From the NCBI GenBank assembly GCA_036426205.1, contig CM071571.1, positions 111,432,559 to 111,496,558 on the forward strand: 64,000 nucleotides of DNA, read 5' to 3'. Positions 1 to 10,107 of the stretch are shown here, piece after piece. A model generated the notes under the pieces. It saw only the letters and a list, made by a program, of their open reading frames with translations, ran no database searches and was not told the origin of the DNA. The position numbers were made by a program, and so were the translations under genes. Numbering within the stretch: the first letter of the stretch is position 1; each line of letters opens with the position of its first letter. Source of the stretch: Ascaphus truei. Taxonomy: Eukaryota > Chordata > Amphibia > Anura > Ascaphidae.

Positions 1-1340
1 AAATACTGTATTTTCAGAGCTGCAGCCACCTCTCTCCCCATCTCACAATGCCATAACGAAGAGAAAGACAAGAGCTACTGTATTGTATTTTTGTACTGTA
101 TTATGCATTAAAAAATCAAATCTATTTTTTAAACCCCTCTTGCTGACTTGAAATTCTTATTAACAGTTCAACAAACAAAGCATTGCGCTTCACATTAGTT
201 TGGGAAAAAATATATATAAAAACAAAAAAAGCTTTTTAAAAATTATTATATTTTTATTGTTTAATCAATCATTTCTGTTAATAATGCAATAAAATGCTGT
301 AGAAAAATACTATTTTCCTGCATTATGGATTATCCAACATGTCTTCTGCCCAGCTCATGATAATCACGCTACAGTACATTTATGTGAATGGCTCTGTTGG
401 AGGGCTCTGTTGTTGTGTTGATAAGCTTTGAACTTCAAGTTGACTTGTTTTGTTACAGTACAATAGCAGTTTTAGAAGGGCTTTCTTAGCTAGGCCTGTA
501 TCTTACACAACATGTTAATCTTATTACTAATGGGGGGGAGTGTTGTGTTGAAGAAAAGGCAAGTTAGAAGGGCTTAGCTTAGCGCACTTGCGAATGTGTG
601 GCATGGTTTGTCAGAGGTGTTGATATGAGGTTGAAATCCTTGAGCCGTGTGTGTGGGTGGGGGGAGAGGGGGTGCGAGCTGTGCTAGCTGTACGAAGTTC
701 CAAGCTGTATTTCAAAGACATATTTTCAACAGGTCATCTTAATGTTTTGATCCCCACAATCCCAAATAAAAATCACAGTACTACAGTATGCCACCCACCT
801 CAGAAAGAACGTACATGACTAGTGTGGAATTATAAAGCAACAGAACTGTTTGATTCTCATAATATCCATAATTGTTGCAGTATGCAAGCCCATGGTGATA
901 ACCCCAAAAAATATACAGTATACTGTACTGCATTTGTAAAACTTGAATCTCAGAATATCCATACTTGTTTAATCAATTAATTATTTCTGGTTTTTATTTT
1001 CAGTACTGTATTGTACAGTACAGCAATACAGAATCCAATGCAACCATAACGAAGGAAAAACAAGCCTGTACACGAATTATTGTATTTTTGTATTTTTGCA
1101 TTTATGTATGATTCCTTACCCAATAAAATTCTAAAGAACAATTATTAATGATTTGATTCAACTACTAAAGTGTGTGTGTGTGGGGGGGCCAGTTTTGAAG
1201 GCCGTATGGTAATCTTATTAACAGTTCTGTGGGGGGAGAGGGGTGTTGTGTTGTTGATAAGCGGTGAACTCCAAGATGATTTGGCACAGCACAATAGAAG
1301 AAGCTTTGAAGGGCTTATGGCGTGCATGCGTGGCAGGCAT
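1..1340. repeat. AT-rich sequence with diverged internal duplication
   Basis: No gene is visible. The stretch contains two diverged copies of the same material: the CCATAACGAAG block near 47 recurs near 1044, each followed by a TATTTTTGTA-rich run, and the GTTGTGTTG..GATAAGC block near 407 recurs near 1245. Offsets differ (about 1.0 and 0.84 kb), so indels separate the copies. TACTGTA-like words are very frequent. Probably the interior of an old DNA transposon whose right end lies at 1595; this is inference. Confidence 0.4.
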
Positions 1341-1439
1341 CACAGCTGTTTTCAGCCAACATGGTAATCGTGACATTGAATTGCTATTGGATTTTGATGA
1401 CAACAACTCGCGATTGCCCACTTGAGTTTCTCGACGGTA

Positions 1440-1594
1440 TTGCAGAACACGCTAAAATGCCATTTTCTAATCCGGACAAAACGATACCCAAACCGCGTCT
1501 TTAATTCGGCACGATTAAATCAAATTGCGCGCCATTGAATGGGTATTCCGATCTACATACCGCGTTAATTGTTCGAATAGCGGCCGCTGGATCA

Positions 1595-1595
<1 letters not shown>
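1440..1595. mobile_element. Right end of a Tigger/pogo-like MITE
   Basis: The segment ends TTCGAATAGCGGCCGCTGG followed by ATCAG and TA. It matches the right end of the complete element at 24127-24460: both share CTAAAATGCCATTTTCT, GGGTATTCCGA and the terminal TTCGAATANCGGCCGCTG. No matching left terminus is visible nearby, so this copy is truncated or very diverged. Assignment to the TA-targeting Tc1/mariner-pogo group rests on the better copy. Confidence 0.5.

Positions 1596-1631
<36 letters not shown>
1596..1631. repeat. (TA)n microsatellite
   Basis: About 18 perfect TA units directly abut the Tigger-like end, so the TA target site appears to have expanded. Length is prone to sequencing error. 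Confidence 0.9.
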
Positions 1632-1636
<5 letters not shown>

Positions 1637-1927
1637 AAAAAATAGGTAGTGGCGCCTTCCAGTCCCCAACTGACACAAATATAGCAATACCGTGAAGTAA
1701 TACTGTGACCAATGGTGTTAGGAGACAATATATGTAAAATACAATTATGAATGACAATGCTTATAAAAATATATAACTGGATAATAATAAAAAACACATG
1801 AAAATATACAATACAAATAATAGTCCAATCCCAAACACTGTCCTTCAGAGTCTCTGCAGCCTATAAAAAGGGACCACCAATCCCTCAAGAATATCTAAGG
1901 AAAAAACAAACAACAGGTGCACTCATA

Positions 1928-2407
1928 GGGGCCTATGCAGAGAGCAGCGAATTTTAAAATTGGCGAATTTATTAAAAAGTAGCTTTTTTGGAGAGTTTTA
2001 ATCTCCATATGCAGAAAAGTGCGAATTCTGCTATGTTTAACATGGATGCGTGTGGCGAGTTTACATTGGCGAGATGCGCGCTTCAGAAATGTGTTAAAAC
2101 AAATTCGCGCCTTTTTTTTTCCCTTTGCAATGGCCGCGAGCGGCAGTTTTTTTTGGCGAGGCAAAACGGAGACAATCGCGCCATTTTATTGGCGCGAACA
2201 GCCGCTAGATGCCGTTCGCGCCTCTCTGCATACGGATATTTTTAAAACTGGCGAGATTGAGGTTCTCGCCAGCTGCGAGGCGAGTTTTACAAATAGAAAA
2301 GAAAAATTGGCGCGTTTTTCGGAACTCGCCATTTTCTGCTGCTTTCTGCGCGATTTTCTCCAAAAAATGGCGAATTTCGAAATAGCGCTGCTCTCTGCAT
2401 AGGCCCC
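1928..2407. mobile_element. Non-autonomous DNA transposon, PIF/Harbinger-like MITE
   Basis: Terminal inverted repeats are GGGGCCTATGCAGAGAGCAG at the left and its complement at the right, matching over about 22 bp. The element is flanked by ATA on both sides, a 3-bp duplication compatible with PIF/Harbinger elements, which usually duplicate TWA. The 480-bp interior is rich in GGCGAG/GCGCC words and has no transposase. Open frames across it are low-complexity by-products. Superfamily assignment is inference from the target duplication length and the GGGGCCTAT terminus shared with other elements here. Confidence 0.7.
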
Positions 2408-2872
2408 ATAGTGTAGTAGGTATCAAAAAATGATATGGGACTGATTAAAATATAGATTGCGCACTCACAAACATCACAGGAATAAAAGCATGTATGAGTC
2501 TCAGCTCAATCACCAACAGTGACTGCAGGGTCCCAGTAGTATCAGGTGTCCGTCTGAGGGCTCCACCATGTGCTGCAGGGGCCGGTGAGTAGGTGAATAG
2601 CTTCCGTATACCAAGTACTCCGTGCACTTCCTTGCTCCAGCCTCTCTTCTCACCGAAATCTCGCGTGACTTGTGACGTCACAGGGAACTCCTGGATAGGC
2701 TGTAGCTCCTCTTAGTGGTGACTCACTGTATTGGTAGCATTCAGTACATGGGCTATGCTCTTAGTATAGAATTAAAAGGTCCTGTAGTATGATCGTGCAT
2801 ACAAATAGACATATAAAATTCAGGGGGTACTTGCACATGTACTCCAAAACGCGTTTCGCGTTACACGTTACG

Positions 2873-2897
2873 CGTTTCGTCCTTAAGACTTCGTCAG
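2873..2897 (-). other. Hammerhead-ribozyme-like core
   Basis: Read on the minus strand, CTGACGA is followed by a short hairpin (AGTC-TTAAG-GAC) and GAAACG. This matches the catalytic-core consensus CUGANGA / stem II / GAAA of hammerhead ribozymes. I could not convincingly close stems I and III, so activity is doubtful. Confidence 0.3.
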
Positions 2898-3479
2898 GGG
2901 TACGAACGGCTGCCTAGGTCTGGTACTCCGGATGTCTTTTGGACACAGCTGGCCACGTAGCAGACCTAGGCAACCGTTCATGACCTGACTATCCGAACAT
3001 GGAGGGAGGGAAAGATACCGGACAGGACGCTGAGGGACGCTGCTGTGAGCCAGCAAGTGCATCCACTATGTGTAAGTGCCAATTGTGGAACCCTTTTGTT
3101 TTTGTTTCCATATATAATTTTTTTGTGAATAAATATTGCGTTTTTTGATATCTACAACTAAATTCTGGACGAGTGACATTGGATGTTATACTGCCAACTA
3201 CTGTAGGTATGGAGCGGAATTCTCTGAGTGTACAGTACCTTACTCACAAATGGCCATGTGAGTATAGCTATAATTATTCAATTACCATTCAGTCATATAT
3301 CCCTACTCGCTGTTTGCACCAATCTGGGATTTTGTCTTTATCTTCTGAGTGTACCAAGCATACCAACGCTCTTACTGACATATAAGCAAGTGTTGCTGTG
3401 AATCCAAGAGGCATCTCCACAGAGAAGACATATCCATTTATGGGCTGTCACTCACACACGGCCGTGTGAGTGTTGAGAT

Positions 3480-4545
3480 ATTTATTCTTATTTTTTCCCC
3501 CCCTCTGTCATTTCCCTCCCTATTCCCTTCCCCTTCCCTTATTCATTATTTGGTCTAGCTATACTTCACCATTTGGATTCTATTAATTTATACTTCTTCT
3601 TCTTTTTTTTGCCCTCACCACTTTATATACACACACACATATATACGCAACATATAATAACAAATATGCATCAGAAACACACACATATGCATGCACTAGG
3701 TATAAACACTTCATAGATGCACCGTGTACATGCAACATAAACAAACACCATACTATATGCATAACAGAAATAAACACCTACCCACAATATAGAGAAAAGC
3801 TAGGGGAGAGCAGCTTTCATGGGCTCTGCAGTGCCATATGCTGTCTGAAAAATTCAGTGTTAAAGCAGCCCTGGTTTCCTCTCTTTTAAAGGGCAAATCT
3901 TTGTAAACGTCAGCCTAGGGGCTCTTGCAACTGTTCTAATACAGCGTCAGCAACCACAACCTTTGCAACTTATACACACATGAAACTTTCCATGTTAATA
4001 TAATTAAGTTCAAACAGTCAAATATATGAGGGTGTTTCTAATGGTTCTGTAAGGAGCAAAATTATGTGTTTATTTGACCTTTTGTTCTTCAAAATGTTAA
4101 ATTATAAGAAACTATACGTTTAAAAATATTTTAGCGTGAAACACTCTCTTTAATAAAGATGTAGCAAAGTGTGGCAGGACGGAGTTGGGGGGGGGCAAGC
4201 AAGGGGGGTAGAGCAGACGGGGGAAAAACCATAAATGTTTGCGATTCCATGTGCTAGAGCCTCTTGTGAAATTGGACCTGCACGTGTCCGACGTGGAGTC
4301 TAGCTTCAGAGAACCGGAGCCCCAAGAGATAGACTGGTGGTGAAGGGTATCCCCCAATGGATCATTGGAATAGTTGTACCAAAAGACAACCTTTGCGAAG
4401 TACATGCCTGTAACACATAGTGACAATACACGAGCTCCAATGGTGTACCAGTAATCTAGATATGGCCTGACTACCCATGATTGGGAGGCCTATTAAGTTG
4501 TCTATAAGACACACATGCGCAGCGCTTATGTGATGATAATGTTTA
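3480..4545. other. Low-complexity and unassigned sequence
   Basis: A pyrimidine-rich run (about 3490-3610) is followed by CA/TA-rich microsatellite-like sequence (3625-3780). From 3790 to 4545 I see no gene, no terminal repeats and no recognisable element. A homopolymer G run lies near 4187. Confidence 0.5.
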
Positions 4546-4557
4546 TTGTGATTTGTA

Positions 4558-4972
4558 CTGCTGCGACACACTATATTATATTATTCGAGCAAATACCCAG
4601 TATGTACCTGGCAGATACCTGGAATGCGCCGCTCCTCACCTCTGACAAGCCCCGTTGCGTTTGCCTTCCCAGCCATGGTTCATGCCTGGCTGACGGGCGG
4701 CTGATCTGTTAAATGATAATGATTAGGATTTAATAGGCTGCAATGCTTCGCGTGTCTACCAGATGGCATAAATTCATGAATTGTAATGCAGTATATATAT
4801 ATATATATATATATACTGTGCAGTATTGCAGCCAGCGGGAATAAAATGCTTCAATCCCTGCCTGGAAAATACCTCAATGCACTCGGGCAGAAAACAGTCA
4901 CAAACCTCAATACACCCGGGTATACCCGAATTCGTGGGACTAGCCGAGCTCGAATAAAGTGTGTCGCCAGTG
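4558..4972 (-). mobile_element. TA-flanked MITE, copy A
   Basis: One of four copies of the same family. Termini are CTGCTGCGACACAC at one end and CACTGGCGACACACTTTATT at the other, as inverted repeats directly flanked by TA. The interior carries a (TA)n run near 4789-4815. This copy is inverted relative to the other three. A TA duplication with CA(C/G)TG termini suits a Tc1/mariner-pogo-type non-autonomous element. It has no coding capacity; ORFs read across it are accidental. Confidence 0.8.
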
Positions 4973-5329
4973 TATGCAGTGATCCTATTTCTAAGGATCA
5001 CAAGGTTGCTGTTATCTGTCTGTAATATATACCTTATATATAAATCTGTTATATACAGTACATCCAAATGTTGTGTCCCCTACGGAATCAATGCCTGTGG
5101 GATAGCTAACATAGGTAATGGACTTAGGCCCCCAACTCAGCATCATGCGTGTGGTCCGAGGTACAGTGATATTTGAGGGGTTACACATACATTTGATAAA
5201 GAGAAGAATATACTACAAATGCATAATACATAATATATACAGACGACAATCAATAAATCACAGTCCCAAAGAGCTTGCAAAGTTATTCCTCGTAGAGCAC
5301 ATTGTATGTAATTATATTATCTAGGATAA

Positions 5330-6730
5330 GGCAGCACAACCATAAACTGGTATCACTACAATAGAAGGGGTGCACGGGGGTAAGAAAATCTCTCCCAAAT
5401 TCTTAAATATATATATATAAAGGATAGAGAGTACCCTCAGCACTCTAATGAAAAACTAGCACACAAAAGTACTAAAGATTTTGCAATCTGCTAATTATTT
5501 TTTACTCAAGTAAACAATATATACTGTACCACAGATGATACTGACAACACAGTGTCCCAAAGACCCCACTTTTATCACTTGGGGTCTGTGGGACACTGTG
5601 TTGTTTTCTCCAACATTTTGGGAGAAGAGAACAAAAAGCACTTTACAGTGAAACAAGTAGTAAAAAAATCACCAATGGAAACGTTGCTATAAACATAAAT
5701 ATACACAAGAATGTCAGGGCCTATCTAATATGAATAAATAAATGTCCAGTAAAGGAGGGCTACATTTCGGGCACTATGGCCCTTCTTCAAGCCCGTTCCC
5801 ATATCTCAGTGATACTTCCCTCATAAGTGTCCTTTGTCTCATCCAAAGAGAAAAGCATTAAATCCCAGCTGCTCACGGTGTTAGAGTAAGGTATCCACTG
5901 CAACTACTGTATAACAGTTTCTGTAGCGATCACCACGAGAGTCCGTCTGGGTCTAGTGTTCCTGGTAAGTGACTACCACGATAAGCAGCTCCCTCCACTA
6001 TAAGGCAAAAATGTCTGACATAATTGTGTCCATAGCATCACAATCCTTCACATCAGTTTCTGTAGAATTCCATGGGGCTCCAATCTCTCAGGGTAGATGC
6101 CAGCATGGTTTCTATGGTAATCAAGACCTATCCTCCGTCAGTCACACGTGTCTGACTTCTTGAAATCCACAGCGTGATCCCCCTCTCAAACCGACTGCTG
6201 CAGTACTTTGTGAGATATTAAATCTTTCTCCACAGATACCATCTCAATACTCATAACATGTAACACCTATAATTGGATGAAAAGGAGAAGTGAACTGATA
6301 AAGATATAGGATCACCTTGGAATGAAATCACTTTAGTAACATTAACTTCTTCACTGCCCCAAACTAAGCCCCTTAGTTCAAGACCATCCAGGGATGAAAA
6401 TATTGCACAACCAGCCCTAGATTGACAGACATACCTAGGACACAGTTCAAAATAAGTTGAGGACATTACTCATCCATACTGTATTTCACTCAGACAATCA
6501 TATACCTCACTTATTATAATATTGTGTAAAAAGTCATTCAGGACTAGAAGTGACAACCCATAACTACCCTATAGTTCATCCATTGGAAGATATGTATAGA
6601 GTATGACAATTTTGATCAAAACCTGCAACATTCTGGAAGATTATCAATAATATATTTGAACTCTCTATGTAGCCATCAGGAACCTTCTAATATCAAAAAG
6701 AAAAATACTGTTTTGTCTAATCATAGAGCT
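5330..6730. repeat. Unclassified repeat with hairpin and hammerhead-like motif
   Basis: No gene is seen. A 24-bp-arm inverted repeat at 5544-5567 / 5581-5604 (core AGTGTCCCAAAGACCCC with one mismatch) forms a strong hairpin. At 5763-5791 the minus strand reads CTTGAAGAAGGGCC..GCCCGAAATG, a degenerate relative of the CTGATGA..GAAA module. From 5800 to 6730 there is no structure I can name. Confidence 0.4.
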
Positions 6731-6739
6731 GTAGCCGTG

Positions 6740-7430
6740 TTTCTCCCCTCTCTGGAAGACGTACTGCTGGCTACTGCTGTCTGTGGTGCGTGCATACCTA
6801 TGAGAGTCCAGGAGAGCTGAGTGGTCCGTGATGGTGTGGGGAACAGGACAGGCTTTTAATGATCTTTAGGTTCCTCTCATCAGGGTGTCAGCACCTCAGC
6901 TCTGGTGGGCTCCAGGGTTCCCAGAGACAGTCCCCACCAGAGCAGACTTCTCCTACACCCCTGCCCAATAGACTGCAGACTCAGGCAGGGGTATGCAGAG
7001 TAGATTGATCTGGGTCCCAAACCTCTGGATGGTGCCTGGCTCTCTGATAGCATTGCGGCCAATGATCTCTCTCTCAGTCAGCCAATGAGGGACTGCCTGG
7101 CATGTCTCACTCCCAGCCAGGAGGAGATGGCACATACCTCCTCTCCCATGGTGGGGTGGAAGATAACTCTCTTTGCTTCCTCACCCCAGGAGAGTGGGAG
7201 CTGAACTCACTATAATTTAGCACTTCCTCTCTGAGACACCAGGAGAGGGCACATGGTCTGCACCATTATTGGCTATACACAGACCCTGTGTCACCACCAC
7301 TCCTGTCACTCAGAGAGTCAGCATGAGGGGGGGGGGGTCAATGCCCCTAAGATAGCCTGCCACAGGCTGTAGCCACTAAGGACTTAGGTGACAGGAGGCA
7401 GAGAGGCAGTCTGGACCAGCCATTGCTACA
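6740..7430 (-). other. Possible LTR or retroelement leader, unclassified
   Basis: The sequence is GC-richer than its surroundings and holds CCAAT-like and repeated CTCTCTGAG words, but no open frame and no paired LTR boundary. It lies just before a retroelement-type leader at 7500-7930. I list it as possible LTR material from position and composition only. Confidence 0.25.
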
Positions 7431-7499
7431 AAGCCATTGCCCGCACATTTAATTAATACTTTGTGGGATGTAATACTTTCTTATTATCAAGACTCATAA

Positions 7500-7930
7500 T
7501 ATACATAATATCAAGGGCAGATGTAGCTTGCTCCATAGTGAGTGAGGTGGTTCTACCTCACCCCATCAGGGGGTGAGGGGGTGATGACTAGCCCAAAGGG
7601 CCTCAAGCTTTTGGGGGGCCAAGTCAGATACAAAATGACTGCAAGATGCGAGGGAAGGTGTTCATCAGTAGGGTGTTTTGAAGTACCTCTCTTACGTGGG
7701 AGATGGAATAAATGGTACAACGTTCCATGTCTCCTGTCTAACTTACAGGAAAGGGGTTTCTATTGGGGTCACTCTCTGCCCCTGGCAGATCCCTACAGGA
7801 TGGAGGCACTGCCCCAGATGATGCCGTTCCCCATACCAACGCCGAAATTCAGGCTTCCTGACAGACAACAGGTGAGCCCATACAGCACTAAGGTACACCT
7901 GTGACAGCAAAATCTCCCTTGGAGGGGGGG
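7500..7930 (+). mobile_element. Retroelement leader with tRNA-primer-like site and splice donor
   Basis: TGGAGGCACTG at 7801-7811 resembles a primer-binding site complementary to the 3' end of a tRNA-Thr (known PBS form TGGAGGCACCGCTGG). Some 60 bp later CAACAG|GTGAGC (GT at 7872) is a strong 5' splice-donor consensus. The same PBS-to-donor arrangement recurs at 41376-41453 (minus), 47886-47963 and 61044-61131. No gag is recognisable downstream. This looks like the 5' leader of a decayed retrovirus-like element; the interior was later hit by the LTR element at 8388. Confidence 0.45.
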
Positions 7931-8382
7931 GGGAGGTGTTACATAGGAATACTGTATGTACACTGGCCATGGACGCATGTTAATTGTACAAGATATTATA
8001 ATAAGTTGCAATATGTCAAACTGTACAAGATCTTTCCCCTGAATACAGCATCAAGCGCCTTTAATTTTAGGCGTTTATGAGAATGTTAGGTGAAGAGTCA
8101 GTGTCTGCGTGGCAGCGACCACAGACAGGGGCCAAGAGTAAGGCTGTGAACACCATGCTAAAAACCTGAACATGGTTTAACTGGTTGTACTTTTCCTGCT
8201 GCTCCTTTTGAATCCAATATTGTGCCAGTTGAGGAAGAATCCACAGACAAGGGGGCCATTGAAAAAAGGAACACGTCAGGCCACTACTGAGGAGAGTGAC
8301 TCATGGCTCTGGTAGTGTTGATGAAAATGATGGGAGGCGGGGCACAGTATACAGAGGGGAAACCACATCCAACCCCCATAAG
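7931..8382. other. Unassigned target sequence left of the LTR element
   Basis: No ORF of note. Probably the decayed interior of the leader-bearing element at 7500-7930. It continues on the far side of the LTR element at 13180, after the duplicated ACGTG. A short frame here has no homology I can recognise. Confidence 0.3.
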
Positions 8383-8387
8383 ACGTG

Positions 8388-8997
8388 TGTCATGGGAGAC
8401 TCCTGTGGCGGGTAGGATCTCGGTGGCCGGAACAGCAGGAGCGTAGTAGGGGTCACAAGCAGAGATCAGAGGCAGGCGGCAGGTAGCGAAGTCAGGTAAC
8501 AAGCAGGGGTCCGAGGCAGGCGGCAGGTAGCGAAGTCAGGTAACAAGCAGGGGTCAGAGGCAGGCGGCAGGTAGCAAAGTCAGGTAACAAACAGAGGTCG
8601 GCAACGAGGAGACTGGAACAGGACATGCGAGCAGGGACAGGTCTGGGAGCAGGGACTGAGAACGGGAACAAACAAGGACAAGCCAGATTACCAGCAAGGG
8701 CCTTTACTGTGAACAGACTCAAATACAGGTACAGGAACAGATCAGGATCAGAGGCATGTGCATAGGAGTCTGACTTGAAACAGAGGCAAGGGAAGAACAG
8801 GAAAGGGAGGTTTATATATGCAGGCTGAGAGGGAGCACAGGTGCAGGTGTGTCAGGTATCAGAGTCTGGAATGTTCCTTAGTTTAGCAGCAGCAATCCCA
8901 GTGGACAAGTATAGGTACTGTAGGCTAGAACAAGACATTGAGAGTGGCAGCAGTCCTAGTGGCCAAGCATGGGTACAGCAGGCTAGAGAATATGACA
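8388..8997 (-). repeat. 3' LTR of the coiled-coil element
   Basis: A 610-bp LTR with TGTCAT/ATGACA ends. Internally it has three tandem copies of a unit of about 40 bp around GGCAGGCGGCAGGTAGCGAA (8460-8590). On the minus strand it has a TATATAAAC promoter box near 8815 and an AGTAAA polyadenylation-like signal near 8705. Confidence 0.9.
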
Positions 8998-9012
8998 TTA
9001 CTCCCCCGTCCC
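8998..9012 (-). other. Polypurine tract
   Basis: On the minus strand GGGACGGGGGAGTAA immediately precedes the LTR. This is the expected plus-strand primer position and fixes the element's orientation. Confidence 0.75.
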
Positions 9013-10107
9013 AAGAGCGTTCTCCGGACAATCCTCCAGGCTCTTCCCGGAGGCCTTGATGAAAAGTGGACTCAAGGTGACCCACCTCTGGTGGTTTGTC
9101 AGCGGGCAGAGGGTACTCCACAGGTACATTGGGTGCTGCAGGGAACCTCCGAATGGGTGCGCTCAACCCAAAAACAGAGGCAGAGACATCAGGAACATGG
9201 GCATCAAGGACGCGTGCAGCCTTTCCACATGAGTCAGTGGGGACACAGAGTTCGCTCTCCATGGTCTCCTCTTGTGACTGCTGTTTCGTGGCATCACCAA
9301 AAGAAAGACCAGCTATTTGAGTTTTCGGCTCTTGAAGCTGTCCTTCTGCACTTCTTTTCCCACTCAAAGCAGTTGTCAGTTCAGCTTCTTTGGAGTTGAG
9401 TCGCGACTCCATATCTCCCAGCTGACTTAGAACAAGGCTTAAATGTATTTCGTTTTCTTTATTTCTGACCTGTAGCTGCCGGTACTCCTCCCAGACCTTG
9501 TCCAGCTCCAGCTGCAGCCGGGCCTTCTCATGGGCTGTGTGATTCAACACTTTGCAGGCCTCAGCCATCTTGACCTGATAGCGCAGTGTCAGGCCAACCA
9601 CTTGACGGACGGACACCTCCGCCCTCTCTTATTTGGCAAGCTGTGTCTTGAGCTCAGCGATCTGCGCCTGTAGCGCTGTGAGATACTGTGATGTGTGTTC
9701 AGCTGTCAGCTTTAGCTCTTCCTTTTTTAGGTACTGTATTGTTGCAATTTCCACTCCTCAGTGAGAGATCCCTGGTTAAGTGTATATGGCAATTCTATTC
9801 TCAGGACTTTCATCTCTTCACTGAGATCATTTTGAAGTCGCTTCCATGCATCCATCATCACGTCTTGGAGCTCTGCAAATTCCTTTGCTATGATCTCAGC
9901 AGCTTGTCTTTTCCAGGTCTCTTTCTCTTGGGCGTACTGGCTGTTAGGGATGGAGCAGTGTTTCTGCTCCCCTAAGTCTTGCTTCAGTTTCTGGACCGCC
10001 TTGTGCTCCCTCTCAAACAGGGTTACCTGGGCTCTAAGCTCCTCCTCTAGAGAGGCTCTGGTTATGCTCAGTGTGGCCTTCAGCTCCTCATGCTGCCCTT
10101 TGGGGAC
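8998..10107 (-). pseudogene. Broken 3' part of the coiled-coil gene with lamin-like block
   Basis: This continues the frame of the upstream ORF after an in-frame TGA (10105-10107). A frameshift near 9735 and a TAA near 9627 follow, then an open stretch from 9616 into the LTR. About 9290-9583 encodes roughly 100 residues that match vertebrate nuclear lamin coil 1B closely: ARLQLELDKV and LNSKEAELTTALSGKRS have near-identical counterparts in A/B-type lamins at the same spacing. Upstream residues do not match lamin coil 1A. After the block comes a proline-rich tail (PLPADKPPEV) with no tail domain, no Ig fold and no CaaX box. This looks like a partial host lamin sequence captured into the retroelement and now inactivated. 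Chance coiled-coil similarity is unlikely given shared non-heptad residues. Confidence 0.6.

Larger units (their letters stand above)
1632..3170. repeat. Unclassified repeat with hammerhead-like motif, interrupted by a MITE
   Basis: No coding potential is seen. The sequence on either side of the 1928-2407 MITE reads as one repeat split by it. Near 2873-2897 the minus strand carries a CTGACGA...GAAAC arrangement with a 3-bp stem (GTC/GAC) between. Similar modules occur at several other places in the window. These may be terminal parts of Penelope-like or related retroelements; that link is inference. Confidence 0.35.

Noticed and set aside
8284..8722. Open frames across the LTR (72-76 residues, repeated at 12479-12899)
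   Set aside because: They are translations of the duplicated LTR tandem units, not genes.
9290..9583. A host lamin gene or exon
   Set aside because: It lies inside a retroelement with target duplication, lacks splice sites and the rest of lamin, and has stops and a frameshift upstream.
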